Shown in pieces: positions 43,815 through 52,784 of a DNA stretch of 64,000 nt. The stretch's first letter is position 1. Every line of letters begins with the position of its first letter. The notes under the pieces were generated by a model that saw only the letters and a list, made by a program, of their open reading frames with translations, was not told the origin of the DNA and searched no databases. The position numbers and the translations under genes are program-made. This DNA comes from Thermotoga sp. SG1. Lineage in GTDB: Bacteria; Thermotogota; Thermotogae; Thermotogales; Thermotogaceae. Where the stretch lies: positions 62,001 through 126,000 of the forward strand of contig NZ_LNDD01000001.1 of the NCBI RefSeq assembly GCF_002865985.1. The letters are read 5' to 3'.

Positions 43815-44657
43815 TCAGTACTTTAGCTCTGAGACGGCTAGCCTGCTCTTGTTCAGATTCTCTATGGCTTTTGGATCTCTTGCTGCAAGAAGCGTGTAAA
43901 TTGTGTCGAGTATGACAAGTTGAACGATTCTGGAGGTCATTGCGTCTGTTCTTATCTTCGTCTCTTTCGTGTTCGTTACAAGGACAACGTCTGAGTACTT
44001 TGCGAGGGTGGACTTTCTATTTCCCGTTATCGCAACAACCGGCATCTTCATCTCTTTGGCTTTCTTGGCGAAGTTCACCACGGATATTGTTTCCCCCGTG
44101 TGTGAAACGGCAACAAGGAGATCACTGGAAGACGCGGTGGCAAGGATGGTGGCTATGATGTGTTCGTCGTTGGAGAACAAACAGTTTTTTCCGATTCGAG
44201 TGAACTTGTGGAACGCATCGAAAGCAACGGCAGCAGAAGCCGCAAAACCAATGAATATGATCCTTTGGGCGCTTTTGAACATTTCAACGGCTTTTTCTAT
44301 AGATTCCACTTCCAGTGAATTCAGAGTGTCCAGAATGGCCCTCACCGTGGCTTTGAAGATCTTTTCGGTGATGGTTCGAGTATCGTCCTCACTGGCGACA
44401 TCTTCGTAGACGATCTCAAGAGGTGCCCTGGAGATACTCTGAACCAGAAGCACCTTGAACTGCTGGAAGCTGTTCAGTCCCAGTTTCTTGTAAAACTTCA
44501 CCACGGAGGCTTCACTTTTTACACCCGCTTTTTTACTGAGATCACTGATGGAATCCTCAATGATCCCTCTTGGATCCGAAAGAATAACATTGGCTATTTG
44601 TTTTTCTGCATTCGTGAACTCATCGTATTTTTCCTTGATCATCTGAATGACATCCAC
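43815..44657 (-). CDS. RpiR-family transcriptional regulator
   Basis: A 280-residue regulator: N-terminal HTH_6 domain (about 1-77, LSKKAGVKSEASVVKFYKKLG) and a C-terminal SIS sugar-phosphate-binding domain (about 125-255, IGFAASAAVAFDA, VSHTGETISVV). Likely controls the TRAP operon it lies in, sensing a phosphosugar or sugar acid. GTG start 44657 behind GGAGGT. The dctP promoter region holds a CATAA...TTATG inverted repeat that could be its operator. Confidence 0.88.
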   Translation of the reverse strand: MDVIQMIKEKYDEFTNAEKQIANVILSDPRGIIEDSISDLSKKAGVKSEASVVKFYKKLGLNSFQQFKVLLVQSISRAPLEIVYEDVASEDDTRTITEKIFKATVRAILDTLNSLEVESIEKAVEMFKSAQRIIFIGFAASAAVAFDAFHKFTRIGKNCLFSNDEHIIATILATASSSDLLVAVSHTGETISVVNFAKKAKEMKMPVVAITGNRKSTLAKYSDVVLVTNTKETKIRTDAMTSRIVQLVILDTIYTLLAARDPKAIENLNKSRLAVSELKY

Positions 44658-44669
44658 GTTAAGACCTCC

Positions 44670-45425
44670 TCACACAGCAGTGGAACCTCCATCTATACTT
44701 ATGATACTTCCGGTCATGAAACCCGCTTCGTCACACGCAGCAAACAAGATAGCAAAGGCGATTTCCTCTTCTTTTCCAAGTCTCTTCATAGGAATTCTGG
44801 AGGTCATTTTCTTCAGAAGCTCTTCAGGATTTGGAGATGCGTTCACCCTTGCCATCAATCCTTCAGATTGTGTGGTACCGGGACACACCGCGTTGACCCT
44901 GATACCATAATCTACATAATCGACTGCAAGGGATCTTGTGAGTCCAAGAAGAGCTGCCTTTGAGACACTGTAAACACATCTTCTTGGGATTCCTACAAGC
45001 CCCGCTTCAGAAGAAACGTTCACTATCACTCCTCCGCCTTGTTTTTTCATCTGCTCGACCGCGTATTTTGAGAGCAAGAACGGCCCCTTGACGTTCACAG
45101 CGATCGTTCTATCGAAGTCCTCTTCTGAAGTTTCTTCTATGTTTCCATAGGGAACTATACCCGCGTTGTTCACAAGGATATCGAGCCTTCCAAACGCTTC
45201 TACCGTCTTTTTCACTATCTGTTCTGCATCCTTTGTTACGTCTCCAAAGATGAACACGGCTTCTCCACCTTTGCTCTTTATCAGTTCCACAGTTGTGTTT
45301 CCTTTTTCCTCAGAAATGTCGTTCACCGCCACCTTCGCCCCTCTTTCTGCAAACATGATCGCAGCTTTTTTCCCTATTCCAGAACCTGCTCCTGTTATCA
45401 AAACCACCTTCCCCTGAAAGTTCAT
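44670..45425 (-). CDS. short-chain dehydrogenase/reductase
   Basis: A 251-residue classical SDR: cofactor loop TGAGSGIGKKAA, NNAGIV, catalytic Ser and YSVSKAALLG (YxxxK), and the family C-terminal GSIISIDGGST. It probably oxidises or reduces the substrate brought in by the adjacent TRAP system. FabG is an alternative, but the catabolic neighbourhood argues against it. Confidence 0.88.
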   Translation of the reverse strand: MNFQGKVVLITGAGSGIGKKAAIMFAERGAKVAVNDISEEKGNTTVELIKSKGGEAVFIFGDVTKDAEQIVKKTVEAFGRLDILVNNAGIVPYGNIEETSEEDFDRTIAVNVKGPFLLSKYAVEQMKKQGGGVIVNVSSEAGLVGIPRRCVYSVSKAALLGLTRSLAVDYVDYGIRVNAVCPGTTQSEGLMARVNASPNPEELLKKMTSRIPMKRLGKEEEIAFAILFAACDEAGFMTGSIISIDGGSTAV

Positions 45426-45440
45426 GGTTTCAATCCCTCC

Positions 45441-46724
45441 TTATCCAAAGATGAGGTTCGGTATGAACAGCACGATCTGCGGGAAGAAAATAATCATCAA
45501 TATCGCCACTATTGTTACGAACAGGAACGGCCAGGATGCCTGTATGTACTCTTCTATTGTTGCACCAAGGACCGAACAACCCGCGTACATTGAAGCCCCT
45601 ACTGGTGGCGTCTGATTACCCATGGCGGCAGACAGAATGAACACCAGACCAAAATGAACGGGATCTATTCCTACTTGTCTTGCCACAGGAAGAAGTATCG
45701 CCGTGAGCATGAGAATTAGAGCCGTTGCATCCACGAACAATCCAGCAAACACAAGGAAGATAGCGATCATTATCATCAGAATGTTTGGGTTGGAGGATAT
45801 TCCAAGAAGGAATTCCGCCAATTTCTCTGGTATCCTCTCCCAAATCATTCCATAGCCGAATATGTTCGACATCGAAAGTATGAACATTACACTTCCAATA
45901 TCACCGAGGGAATTCTCCAGCGTCTCCCAATAAAGTATCTTGAGAGACATTTCTCTATGAATTGCAAACCCTACAAGCAAACCGTATAACACAGCGAACG
46001 ATCCTACTTCTGATGGGGTGAAAATACCTCCTCTGAGCCCCACGATCAACAGGACGGGAAAGATAAGTGCCCAGATGCTCTTTCCCAGCGTTCTAAATAT
46101 TTCACCGATTGGAGTCCGCCCTTCTCTTTCTGGTTCCAGGTTCAACCTCTTCGCAACGAACCATATGGTGATCATGTACACAACCATCAAGAGGAGACCT
46201 GGACCTATTCCCGCTGCAAAGAGCCTACCTATGGAGACCTGTCCGATCGTACCGTAGATGATGAAAGCGATACCAGGTGGTATGATCGGTGTGATAAGAG
46301 ATGTCCAGACATTGACAGCCACGGCAAAACCTCTTGGATATCCACGTCTTAACATTTCAGGTCCGAGCATCCTTGTTTCCATAGCCGCATCCGCTATACT
46401 CGATCCAGAAACTCCTCCCATCAATGTGGAAAGAACAGCCGAAACCTGACCGAGTCCTCCTCTCATATGACCAACGAGCGTGGAGGCGAAATCCAAAAGT
46501 CTTTTCGTCACACCTGCAGAATTCATCACATTCCCAGCCACTATGAACATGGGAATCGCAAGGAGCGTAAAATTCACCGTTTGAGACAACAATCTCTGAA
46601 TCGGGATTGTGATGGGAAGTTCTGGATGTTGCAAGAACCAAAGAAAACCGGAGATTCCTATAGCAAAGGCAACGGGCATGCCTAAGATGAGAAAAACTGC
46701 GAAGGCGATGAGCACTATGATCAT
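45441..46724 (-). CDS. dctM: TRAP transporter large permease (DctM)
   Basis: A 427-residue membrane protein with about 12 helices and typical DctM segments: GMPVAFAIGISGFLWF at the N-terminus, MRGGLGQVSAVLSTLMGGVSGSS in overlapping pieces, and TPPVGASMYAGCSVLG near the C-terminus. Uses an ion gradient to import the DctP-bound organic acid. Starts one base after the dctQ stop. Confidence 0.92.
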   Translation of the reverse strand: MIIVLIAFAVFLILGMPVAFAIGISGFLWFLQHPELPITIPIQRLLSQTVNFTLLAIPMFIVAGNVMNSAGVTKRLLDFASTLVGHMRGGLGQVSAVLSTLMGGVSGSSIADAAMETRMLGPEMLRRGYPRGFAVAVNVWTSLITPIIPPGIAFIIYGTIGQVSIGRLFAAGIGPGLLLMVVYMITIWFVAKRLNLEPEREGRTPIGEIFRTLGKSIWALIFPVLLIVGLRGGIFTPSEVGSFAVLYGLLVGFAIHREMSLKILYWETLENSLGDIGSVMFILSMSNIFGYGMIWERIPEKLAEFLLGISSNPNILMIMIAIFLVFAGLFVDATALILMLTAILLPVARQVGIDPVHFGLVFILSAAMGNQTPPVGASMYAGCSVLGATIEEYIQASWPFLFVTIVAILMIIFFPQIVLFIPNLIFG

Positions 46725-46725
46725 C

Positions 46726-47214
46726 TCATTTTTCCTCCTTCTTATTGCCCTTGAATTCTTCTATCAATTTCAAAACAGTGGTTCTGAAGAGAAGGAGTGC
46801 GCCAACCGGAACACTCAGAGTAACCCACGTATAACTGAAATTCGGTATTCCCACAAAGGTTCTGTACCTTGTTTTATAGGAAAGATAAAAGCCCCACACG
46901 ATTAGATAGACAACGAAGGCAAGGATGATGAAGTAGTTCACTATTCTGATGATCTTTTGGGTTCTCTCGGAGAACTTCCTCACAAGGATGTCTACTGACA
47001 TCATCTTGTTTTCCCGCCAGGCAACATCAACAGCAAAGAAACACGCCCACGCAAATAGAAAACTGCTGACATCGACAGCCCAATTTATTGGATGTTTGAG
47101 AAATCTCGCTACTCCAGAAGCAAAGACAAGAACAATCATCGCCATGAGGAGGATCTTAGCGGAGTGTTTTTCGAACTTCAAAAGGATTTGGTCCAGTTTT
47201 TTCACGTCTCTCAC
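46726..47214 (-). CDS. dctQ: TRAP transporter small permease (DctQ)
   Basis: A 162-residue protein with four predicted helices and the DctQ WACFFAVDVAWRENKMMSVD region, in which the basic/acidic pattern after helix 2 is family-typical. Partner of DctM. It is separated from dctP by a strong GC hairpin, which would lower its expression relative to the binding protein. Confidence 0.88.
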   Translation of the reverse strand: MRDVKKLDQILLKFEKHSAKILLMAMIVLVFASGVARFLKHPINWAVDVSSFLFAWACFFAVDVAWRENKMMSVDILVRKFSERTQKIIRIVNYFIILAFVVYLIVWGFYLSYKTRYRTFVGIPNFSYTWVTLSVPVGALLLFRTTVLKLIEEFKGNKKEEK

Positions 47215-47233
47215 CTCTGACAGATAGGATGAA

Positions 47234-47257
47234 AGCCCGCCCCCGAAGGGGCCGGGC
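47234..47257 (-). terminator. intercistronic hairpin between dctP and dctQ
   Basis: On the minus strand AGCCCGGCCCC, loop TTCG, GGGGCGGGCT with one bulged base. Only three T follow, so it is more likely a partial terminator or 3' mRNA stabiliser that favours the binding protein. Confidence 0.6.
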
Positions 47258-47263
47258 TGATGG

Positions 47264-48277
47264 TCACTCTCCCTTTACTTCTTTCATCAACTGATTGAGG
47301 GCGTTTTCAAGCCCGAGGTTCTTGTAAGCCTGTTTTGCTCTTTCTATGAAGGCTTCTTTGTCGATTTCAGATGCCGGTATCACCGTCATTCCCTTTTCGA
47401 TACATTTCTGTTTGAAGTCTTCTTCGAGCTCTTTCATGATCTTGAGAGAGACTTCTATACCTGCTTTGTCCATTTCTTCCTCAACTATCTTCTGATACTC
47501 AGGTGGCAAACTGTTGAACCAGTCTGCGCTGACGATCTCGAAGTTGATGAGGAGGAAGTGTCCTGTCTCAGACATGTACTTCAAAACTTCGTACAGACCA
47601 CCGTTGTAGACGTTCGCGTAGGTGAGTTCCACCCCATCGACTGTTTTCGTTTGGACTGCCGTGTAGATTTCTCCAAAGTTGATGGCAACCGGCACTGCTC
47701 CTAGGGCCCTTATGGACTCCTGCCACGCTGGAGCACCCGGTGTTCTGATTCTGAGTCCCTGGAGATCTTCAGGGTTTCTGATGGGTTTGTTCGTTACGAA
47801 GTGTCTGTAACCCTGCACCCAGTAGAAGGAGAGAACTTTTATGTTGAATCTCTGCTCAAGCTCTTTCAACCACTTCTGCATCGTTGGAGACTGTTTGATC
47901 TTCTTCAGTATCTCGATGGCTTCTTCAGGTGTTTTTGCCCCCATGAAATCGATGAAGTAGGCAAGGTTCATGACACCGATGTCTTTCACATACATTCCAA
48001 GCCTTGCGGAGTCGGTGTTCCATCCCACAGGTGCTCCCATTCTGATCTGCTCGATGATGTCTTCTTCCACACCAAGCTGAGAACTCGGAAAGACTTCAAT
48101 TCTGACATCACCGTTTGTTTTCTCTTCAACGGCTTTTGCCCACTTCAGAAACGCCTGATGATAGGGTTCACCTGGAGCAAGAACGTGACCGAATCTCAGA
48201 GTCCACCTGGCACCGAACACAGCAGACACGAGAAATACACCCAGAATCACCGCTAGAAGAATCTTCCTGCTCACCAT
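47264..48277 (-). CDS. dctP: TRAP transporter substrate-binding protein (DctP)
   Basis: A 337-residue periplasmic binding protein with signal peptide (about 1-22, ending VFGA), then LRFGHVLAPGEPYHQ, the arginine that salt-bridges the substrate carboxylate in GLRIRTPGAPAW, and VAINFGEIYTAVQTKTVDGVE in overlapping pieces. The ligand is a carboxylate, identity unknown. ATG 48277 with GGAGGT upstream; longer in-frame starts add a non-signal extension and were rejected. Confidence 0.92.
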   Translation of the reverse strand: MVSRKILLAVILGVFLVSAVFGARWTLRFGHVLAPGEPYHQAFLKWAKAVEEKTNGDVRIEVFPSSQLGVEEDIIEQIRMGAPVGWNTDSARLGMYVKDIGVMNLAYFIDFMGAKTPEEAIEILKKIKQSPTMQKWLKELEQRFNIKVLSFYWVQGYRHFVTNKPIRNPEDLQGLRIRTPGAPAWQESIRALGAVPVAINFGEIYTAVQTKTVDGVELTYANVYNGGLYEVLKYMSETGHFLLINFEIVSADWFNSLPPEYQKIVEEEMDKAGIEVSLKIMKELEEDFKQKCIEKGMTVIPASEIDKEAFIERAKQAYKNLGLENALNQLMKEVKGE

Positions 48278-48341
48278 CCCACACCTCCTCACATAAAAAT
48301 ATTTTTTTCTTATGAGGATGCACATCATATTTTGCAAAAAA

Positions 48342-48371
48342 ATTTTATGTCACTCAAGGATGCGAAGTCAA
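48342..48371 (-). promoter_or_regulatory. promoter of the TRAP operon
   Basis: Minus strand TTGACT (48366-48371), 18-base spacer, TAAAAT (48342-48347). A downstream CATAA...TTATG inverted repeat (about 48293-48315) could be an operator for the RpiR-family regulator. Confidence 0.55.
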
Positions 48372-48428
48372 TGGTTAACATCTCTGTTACATAGTGTGAT
48401 GATAGGATATCGATGGGGAGGGATCAGT

Positions 48429-49013
48429 ATGCAGATCTTTGCTTTTCTTGGTGACAAATACCACGATCACGATCTTTTTTTGGAAACGTTGAAAAGTGTC
48501 TTGAATGAAAACATTTATGACCTTTCACCAGACGGATTCTCTGAAATCAAGAAACTTCCAGATCTTCTTGTCATAGGAAGATGGAATCTTGTAGACGATG
48601 AGAAGACTTGGTTGGGCGAAGAAGAAGTGGGACTTCTTGAAGAATACATCAAAGCAGGCGGGAAACTCTTTGTCTGGCACTCTGGACTTGCTCGTTTTCC
48701 TGAAAGTTACAACAGACTCGTCGGCGGAAGGTTCATTCACCATCCTCCACAGAAAAGAGTGAAATACTACGGTGAGGGGATTGAATTCGAGTTGATAGAC
48801 GAGCACTACTTTGTGGATTTGTACTCGGATGTGAAGATATTCCTCTGGAGTGAATCAAAAAACGGTGTTTCCATCGCTGGTTGGACAAGAAGATTCCACG
48901 AAGGAAAAATTCTGGCCCTCACACCCGCCCACGGTGAGGGCCTGAGGGATGAAACTTTCAGAAACTTTTTGAGAAATACTCTTTCTTCTTTCATAGTTCA
49001 AACTTCCTGGTAG
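48429..49013 (+). CDS. ThuA-like domain protein
   Basis: A 194-residue glutamine-amidotransferase-fold protein of the ThuA (trehalose utilisation) type: FAFLGDKYHDHDLF at the N-terminus, a turn LLVIGRWN, KLFVWHSGLARFPE in the nucleophile-elbow position (without cysteine), and a C-terminal ALTPAHGEGLRDE. Reaction unknown; ThuA relatives modify or bind sugars. It is divergent from dctP, suggesting a link to the same sugar-acid pathway. RBS GGGGAGGG; longer in-frame starts lack an RBS. Confidence 0.75.
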   Translation: MQIFAFLGDKYHDHDLFLETLKSVLNENIYDLSPDGFSEIKKLPDLLVIGRWNLVDDEKTWLGEEEVGLLEEYIKAGGKLFVWHSGLARFPESYNRLVGGRFIHHPPQKRVKYYGEGIEFELIDEHYFVDLYSDVKIFLWSESKNGVSIAGWTRRFHEGKILALTPAHGEGLRDETFRNFLRNTLSSFIVQTSW

Positions 49014-49201
49014 CTTTCCACTGGATAGTCGATCTCTTCAAGTTTTTTCAGAACATTGTTCAGATCTTCTGTTTCAACAACAACTTTCTTTTCTTCCACG
49101 CTCACCTCGTAATTTTTAACTCCAAGTTCGTCCAGTGCCTTTGAAATCCTCATTTTGCAGTGGTTACAGGAAATATCTGGTACGTAGAGAACGTACTTCA
49201 T
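48998..49201 (-). CDS. HMA-domain copper chaperone (CopZ-like)
   Basis: A 67-residue ferredoxin-fold heavy-metal domain with the metal-binding CNHC near residue 12 (PDISCNHCKMRISKAL), the usual HMA place. It probably delivers Cu(I) to the CopA ATPase upstream in the operon. Its 3' end overlaps the convergent ThuA gene by 16 bases. Confidence 0.88.
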   Translation of the reverse strand: MKYVLYVPDISCNHCKMRISKALDELGVKNYEVSVEEKKVVVETEDLNNVLKKLEEIDYPVESYQEV

Positions 49202-49213
49202 TACAACACCTCC

Positions 49214-49462
49214 TCAAAACTGAGATTCTATTTCTTTTATTATCCTTTCTTCCTCGTTGATCTCCTCCACGACTCTGTTGAGATCTTCCAGAACCTCTTC
49301 AACATCCAGCCCTTTCTTTTCACAGGCGTCCTTTAAACTTTCCATCTTCGCACAGCAGGTGTCAAAACCGTATTTTCTAAGTACCCTTTCCAGTCTTTCA
49401 TGGGCTTCCATGATTTCCTTGAGAGTGGTATCCTCTCTTATCTTCTCAATCACTTTCCTCAC
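49214..49462 (-). CDS. DUF542 / ScdA-N-like small protein
   Basis: An 82-residue helical protein matching the N-terminal domain of ScdA/RIC iron-sulfur repair proteins: TLKEIMEAHERLERVLRKYG, then GFDTCCAKMESLKDAC and DVEEVLEDLN. The C-terminal hemerythrin-like diiron domain of full ScdA is absent. The two adjacent cysteines may bind metal or an Fe-S cluster; placement in a copper operon fits repair of copper-damaged clusters (inference). Start overlaps the previous gene by 17 bases. Confidence 0.75.
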   Translation of the reverse strand: MRKVIEKIREDTTLKEIMEAHERLERVLRKYGFDTCCAKMESLKDACEKKGLDVEEVLEDLNRVVEEINEEERIIKEIESQF

Positions 49463-50069
49463 CTCCTTTTCTGGCAGTTATCAAACGTACCACATCGCCC
49501 AGAAGGTGTTTTTCTTCCTCGATCATAAACCCTGCTTTTTTTATGTTATCAACTGTCTTTCTGAGCATGCTCGTTCCCAAAAGCGACTTTGTGAAGATGT
49601 GCATCACAAACAGCATCGCGTTAACGTACCATTTTCTACTTCTCATGTGTTCGAGAAAAACGGCTCTTCCAGAGGGTTTGAGGACTCTGTGGACCTCCTT
49701 CAAACCCTTCATGGGATCCGGCACTGTACAGAAGACGAACGTGGAAACAACGCAGTCGAACTCTCCGTCTGAAAAAGGAAGATTCTGAACGTCCGCTCTC
49801 AACAACTTCACCTTTTTTTCTGGAAACTTTTTCAATCTCTCCTGACACACCCTGAGCATTCCTTCACTGACATCTACACCCACAACGTCCACATCGTCCG
49901 GATAGTACGGAACGTTCTTTCCAGTGCCAATACCGACTTCCAATATTCTCTTCCCTTCCACTCTTTTGAAGAGTTCTTCACGAAACCGTGAGAAAAACTT
50001 TTTCTCGATAAAACCTTCGAACCTATCGTACAGTGCTGCGAATCTGTCGTATTTCTTTTCGACACTCAC
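49446..50069 (-). CDS. SAM-dependent methyltransferase (UbiE/type 11)
   Basis: A 207-residue class I methyltransferase: SAM loop ILEVGIGTGKNVPYYP (motif I), VVGVDVSEGML, RADVQNLPFSDGEFDCVVS, and the C-terminal cap GRAVFLEHMRSRKW. Substrate not known; resembles phospholipid or quinone methyltransferases. It overlaps copA by four bases and the DUF542 gene by 17, so it belongs to the copper operon. Confidence 0.82.
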   Translation of the reverse strand: MSVEKKYDRFAALYDRFEGFIEKKFFSRFREELFKRVEGKRILEVGIGTGKNVPYYPDDVDVVGVDVSEGMLRVCQERLKKFPEKKVKLLRADVQNLPFSDGEFDCVVSTFVFCTVPDPMKGLKEVHRVLKPSGRAVFLEHMRSRKWYVNAMLFVMHIFTKSLLGTSMLRKTVDNIKKAGFMIEEEKHLLGDVVRLITARKGGEESD

Positions 50070-52246
50070 TCTCTCACCCTCATGGAATTGAGGGTCACGG
50101 TGATGGAACTGAACGCCATGGCGAGTTCTGCGATCACCGGATGAAGCAGTCCCATCATCGCCATTGGAATGGCTATCACGTTGTAGAAGAAGGCCCAGAA
50201 CAGGTTCTGTTTTATGATTCTGAAGGTTTTTCTTGATACTTCGATGGCATCGACGACTTTCGATATACCACCTTTTGTTATGATGATGTCTGCACTGTCG
50301 ATAGCGAGGTCAGTCCCTGAACCTATCGCTATTCCAACATCTGCCCCTTTCAAAGCGGCGGCGTCGTTCATACCATCTCCCACCATTGCGACTTTCTTTT
50401 CCTGAGCCTGATAGGACCTCACAAGGTCCAGTTTTTCGGAAGGCTTCACTCCTGCGTGGAACCTCTCTATACCAAGGCGTCTTGCAACCGCTCTTGCAGT
50501 CTTTTCGTTGTCTCCCGTTATCATGACAGGTTCTATTCCCATCCCCTTGAGCCTTCTCACAGCCTCGGGACTGTCTTCTCGGATCGGATCTTCTATTGCG
50601 AGGAATCCCACAACTTCACCGTTTCTCCTCACCTCAACCACGGTCTTTCCCTCTTCTAGAAGAGACTCGTACCTTGAGTAATCCAGAGGCTTTCCAACAA
50701 AATACTCTTCTCCCTTGTAAAGTGCCCTTACCCCTTCTCCTGGGATCTCTTCCACGTTTTCTATCTCAATCACATCCTGAGAGAGTTCAGAAATTGCTTT
50801 TGCAAGAGGATGGTTCGAATTTCTCTCCACGCTCGCCACGATTCTCACCAGTTCGTCGGAGAGGTTATGATTCACCACTTTCGGACTACCTTCGGTGAGT
50901 GTTCCTGTTTTGTCTGTGAGCACCACTCCTATATCCTTCGATGTCTGAATCGCCTCGGCGTTTCTTATGAGGAGACCCTTTTTGGCTGCAAGTCCCGTTC
51001 CAGTTACAAGGGCCATAGGAGTTGCAAGACCAAGAGCACATGGACACGCTATGACGATCGTTGCAACGAAGACGAAGATGGAAAAGGTCAACGGGTCACT
51101 GGTTTGTATGATCCAGGGGAAGATTTCTCTTGCCTTTTCTACAAAGGGAAGGAACCGTTCGTAATTGAAGTACCACACCAGGGCACTGGCTATCGCAAGG
51201 GCGATGATCGTGGGGACAAACCACATGGTGATTCTATCGGCGAGAGCCTGAATCGGTACCTTCGAACCCTGCGCTTCCTGAATCAATTTGATCATTTGAG
51301 ACAAAAAGGTGTCTTCTCCTACTTTTGTGACTTTTATTTTGATAGGACTCGATACATTCAAAGAACCACCGATCACTTCATCGTTTTCTCTCTTCAAAAC
51401 TGGTATGGATTCTCCCGTTACTACGGATTCATCGATTGAAGATTGGCCTTCCACGATCACTCCATCCACGGGTATTCTTTCGCCGGGTTTTACCAGTACG
51501 ATGAACCCTTCTTTCACTGCCTCTATCGGCATCATCACTTCTCCTTCATCGGTGATGACACGGGCTTCTTTTGCTTGAAGTTTCAGAAGGGCTTTGATTT
51601 CTTTGCTGGCCCTGTCACGCAGATAAGATTCTATGAAACGTCCTGTGATGTGGAAGGCCACGATCATGGCACCAATGGCACCAAAAGACATCACAGGAAG
51701 TCCAGCACTGTCAAGAACAGCCGTTACCCAGGAAGTCACCGCACCGAAGAAGATGAGTGTATCCATGTTTGTGTGTTTATGTGTGAGGGCTATCCACGCA
51801 CCTCTGATCATCCCTCTACCCACATAGAACGTAACGAACGCACCTGCGAAGACCTCTATCCAGGTGAAATATGGCACCTCAGAAACAAACATGTGGTAAA
51901 TCATGAGGAGGGCAAGAGGAGCCGTAACGAGCCAGGCGAGAATCAGGTTTCTTTTCGATTCTTCGTAACGCTTTCTTTCCACGTCCTCTGGTGATTCTGT
52001 ACTGACTCCATAACCTACCTCTTCCACCGCTTTCCTGATTTCCTCGAAAGATATCTCTCTTTCTGCCACGATGAAACCCGTGGAGGTTGCCAGATTCACC
52101 GCTGCGAACTTCACCCCGTCGAGTTTTCTCAGAGCTTTTTCAACGGTTCTTGCACATGTGGCACACGTCATTCCCGTTACGGTGAAGGTCTTCTTTATCT
52201 CTTCATTCTTCACAGCACGATCTTCCATTGTCCTCTGATCGGCCAT
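50066..52246 (-). CDS. copA: copper-exporting P1B-type ATPase
   Basis: A 726-residue Cu(I) pump: N-terminal HMA domain with GMTCATC (Cys28, Cys31), eight predicted helices, the transport motif CPC in IVIACPCALGLATP, phosphorylation site DKTGTLTEG, the nucleotide-domain NSNHPLAKAI (HP motif), and MVGDGMNDAAAL. Start ATG 52246 with GGAGG upstream overlaps the AhpD-like gene by 44 bases; upstream in-frame starts were rejected. Confidence 0.94.
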   Translation of the reverse strand: MADQRTMEDRAVKNEEIKKTFTVTGMTCATCARTVEKALRKLDGVKFAAVNLATSTGFIVAEREISFEEIRKAVEEVGYGVSTESPEDVERKRYEESKRNLILAWLVTAPLALLMIYHMFVSEVPYFTWIEVFAGAFVTFYVGRGMIRGAWIALTHKHTNMDTLIFFGAVTSWVTAVLDSAGLPVMSFGAIGAMIVAFHITGRFIESYLRDRASKEIKALLKLQAKEARVITDEGEVMMPIEAVKEGFIVLVKPGERIPVDGVIVEGQSSIDESVVTGESIPVLKRENDEVIGGSLNVSSPIKIKVTKVGEDTFLSQMIKLIQEAQGSKVPIQALADRITMWFVPTIIALAIASALVWYFNYERFLPFVEKAREIFPWIIQTSDPLTFSIFVFVATIVIACPCALGLATPMALVTGTGLAAKKGLLIRNAEAIQTSKDIGVVLTDKTGTLTEGSPKVVNHNLSDELVRIVASVERNSNHPLAKAISELSQDVIEIENVEEIPGEGVRALYKGEEYFVGKPLDYSRYESLLEEGKTVVEVRRNGEVVGFLAIEDPIREDSPEAVRRLKGMGIEPVMITGDNEKTARAVARRLGIERFHAGVKPSEKLDLVRSYQAQEKKVAMVGDGMNDAAALKGADVGIAIGSGTDLAIDSADIIITKGGISKVVDAIEVSRKTFRIIKQNLFWAFFYNVIAIPMAMMGLLHPVIAELAMAFSSITVTLNSMRVRE

Positions 52247-52529
52247 CCTGCCACACCTCCCTCGCCCAGGTTTCTGCAATGCATGCTCCCATGGTGATAG
52301 CAACTTCGAGGATCTCTTTTATTTCATCCTTTGTGGCTCCCATTTCGATCGCTTTCTGATAATATCCCTGAGCACAAGGTTTGCACTTTTCCACAACCGC
52401 TATGGCCAGGGCTGTTAACACCTTGTACTTTGCAGGGATAGAACCATCAGCGAAAGCCTTATTTCTCATTCTTACAACGGCACCGCTCACTTCAGGGAAT
52501 TCCTTTCTCCAGCGTTCAAATTCACTCAT
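52203..52529 (-). CDS. AhpD/carboxymuconolactone decarboxylase-like protein
   Basis: A 108-residue protein with the AhpD-type redox pair CKPC (VVEKCKPCAQGYYQKAIEMGA) and helical CMD core, then a C-terminal GRSCCEE. AhpD-like proteins handle disulfides and peroxide stress. Second gene of the copper operon; its 3' end holds the copA start. Confidence 0.8.
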   Translation of the reverse strand: MSEFERWRKEFPEVSGAVVRMRNKAFADGSIPAKYKVLTALAIAVVEKCKPCAQGYYQKAIEMGATKDEIKEILEVAITMGACIAETWAREVWQDGRSEDNGRSCCEE

Positions 52530-52782
52530 CCTGGATTCTCCTTTTCATCCTTTCGTACTCCTCTTCGGTGATCTCACCGCGGGCAAACCTTTCCTTCAGT
52601 ATCTCAAGAGCCCTTCTGCTACTGGTTCTTCCTTCCGTTTTCTCATGTCTTTCTCCTCCAAGCCACCTGAAGAGAAAGGCGAAGAGAACCACCAGAATAA
52701 CTGCCCAGAAAATCATCATGATAACTCCTCCTCCCCAGTTCCAGGGCCAGAAGCCCCAGCTCCAAAAGCAAAAAGGACACAT
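52522..52782 (-). CDS. SHOCT-domain small membrane protein
   Basis: An 86-residue protein: an unusual aromatic, Cys-containing N-terminus (CPFCFWSWGFWPWNWGGG) with a CxxC, one membrane helix (about 20-40), and a C-terminal SHOCT domain (ALEILKERFARGEITEEEYERM). First gene of the leftward copper operon. ATG 52782 with AAGGAGG upstream. Function unknown; the CxxC and Trp cluster could bind Cu(I) (speculation). Confidence 0.75.
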   Translation of the reverse strand: MCPFCFWSWGFWPWNWGGGVIMMIFWAVILVVLFAFLFRWLGGERHEKTEGRTSSRRALEILKERFARGEITEEEYERMKRRIQDE

Positions 52783-52784
52783 TG

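Noticed and set aside
48312-48428. N-terminal extension of the ThuA-like protein
   Set aside because: The extension has no ribosome site and no fold; GGGGAGGG directly precedes ATG 48429.
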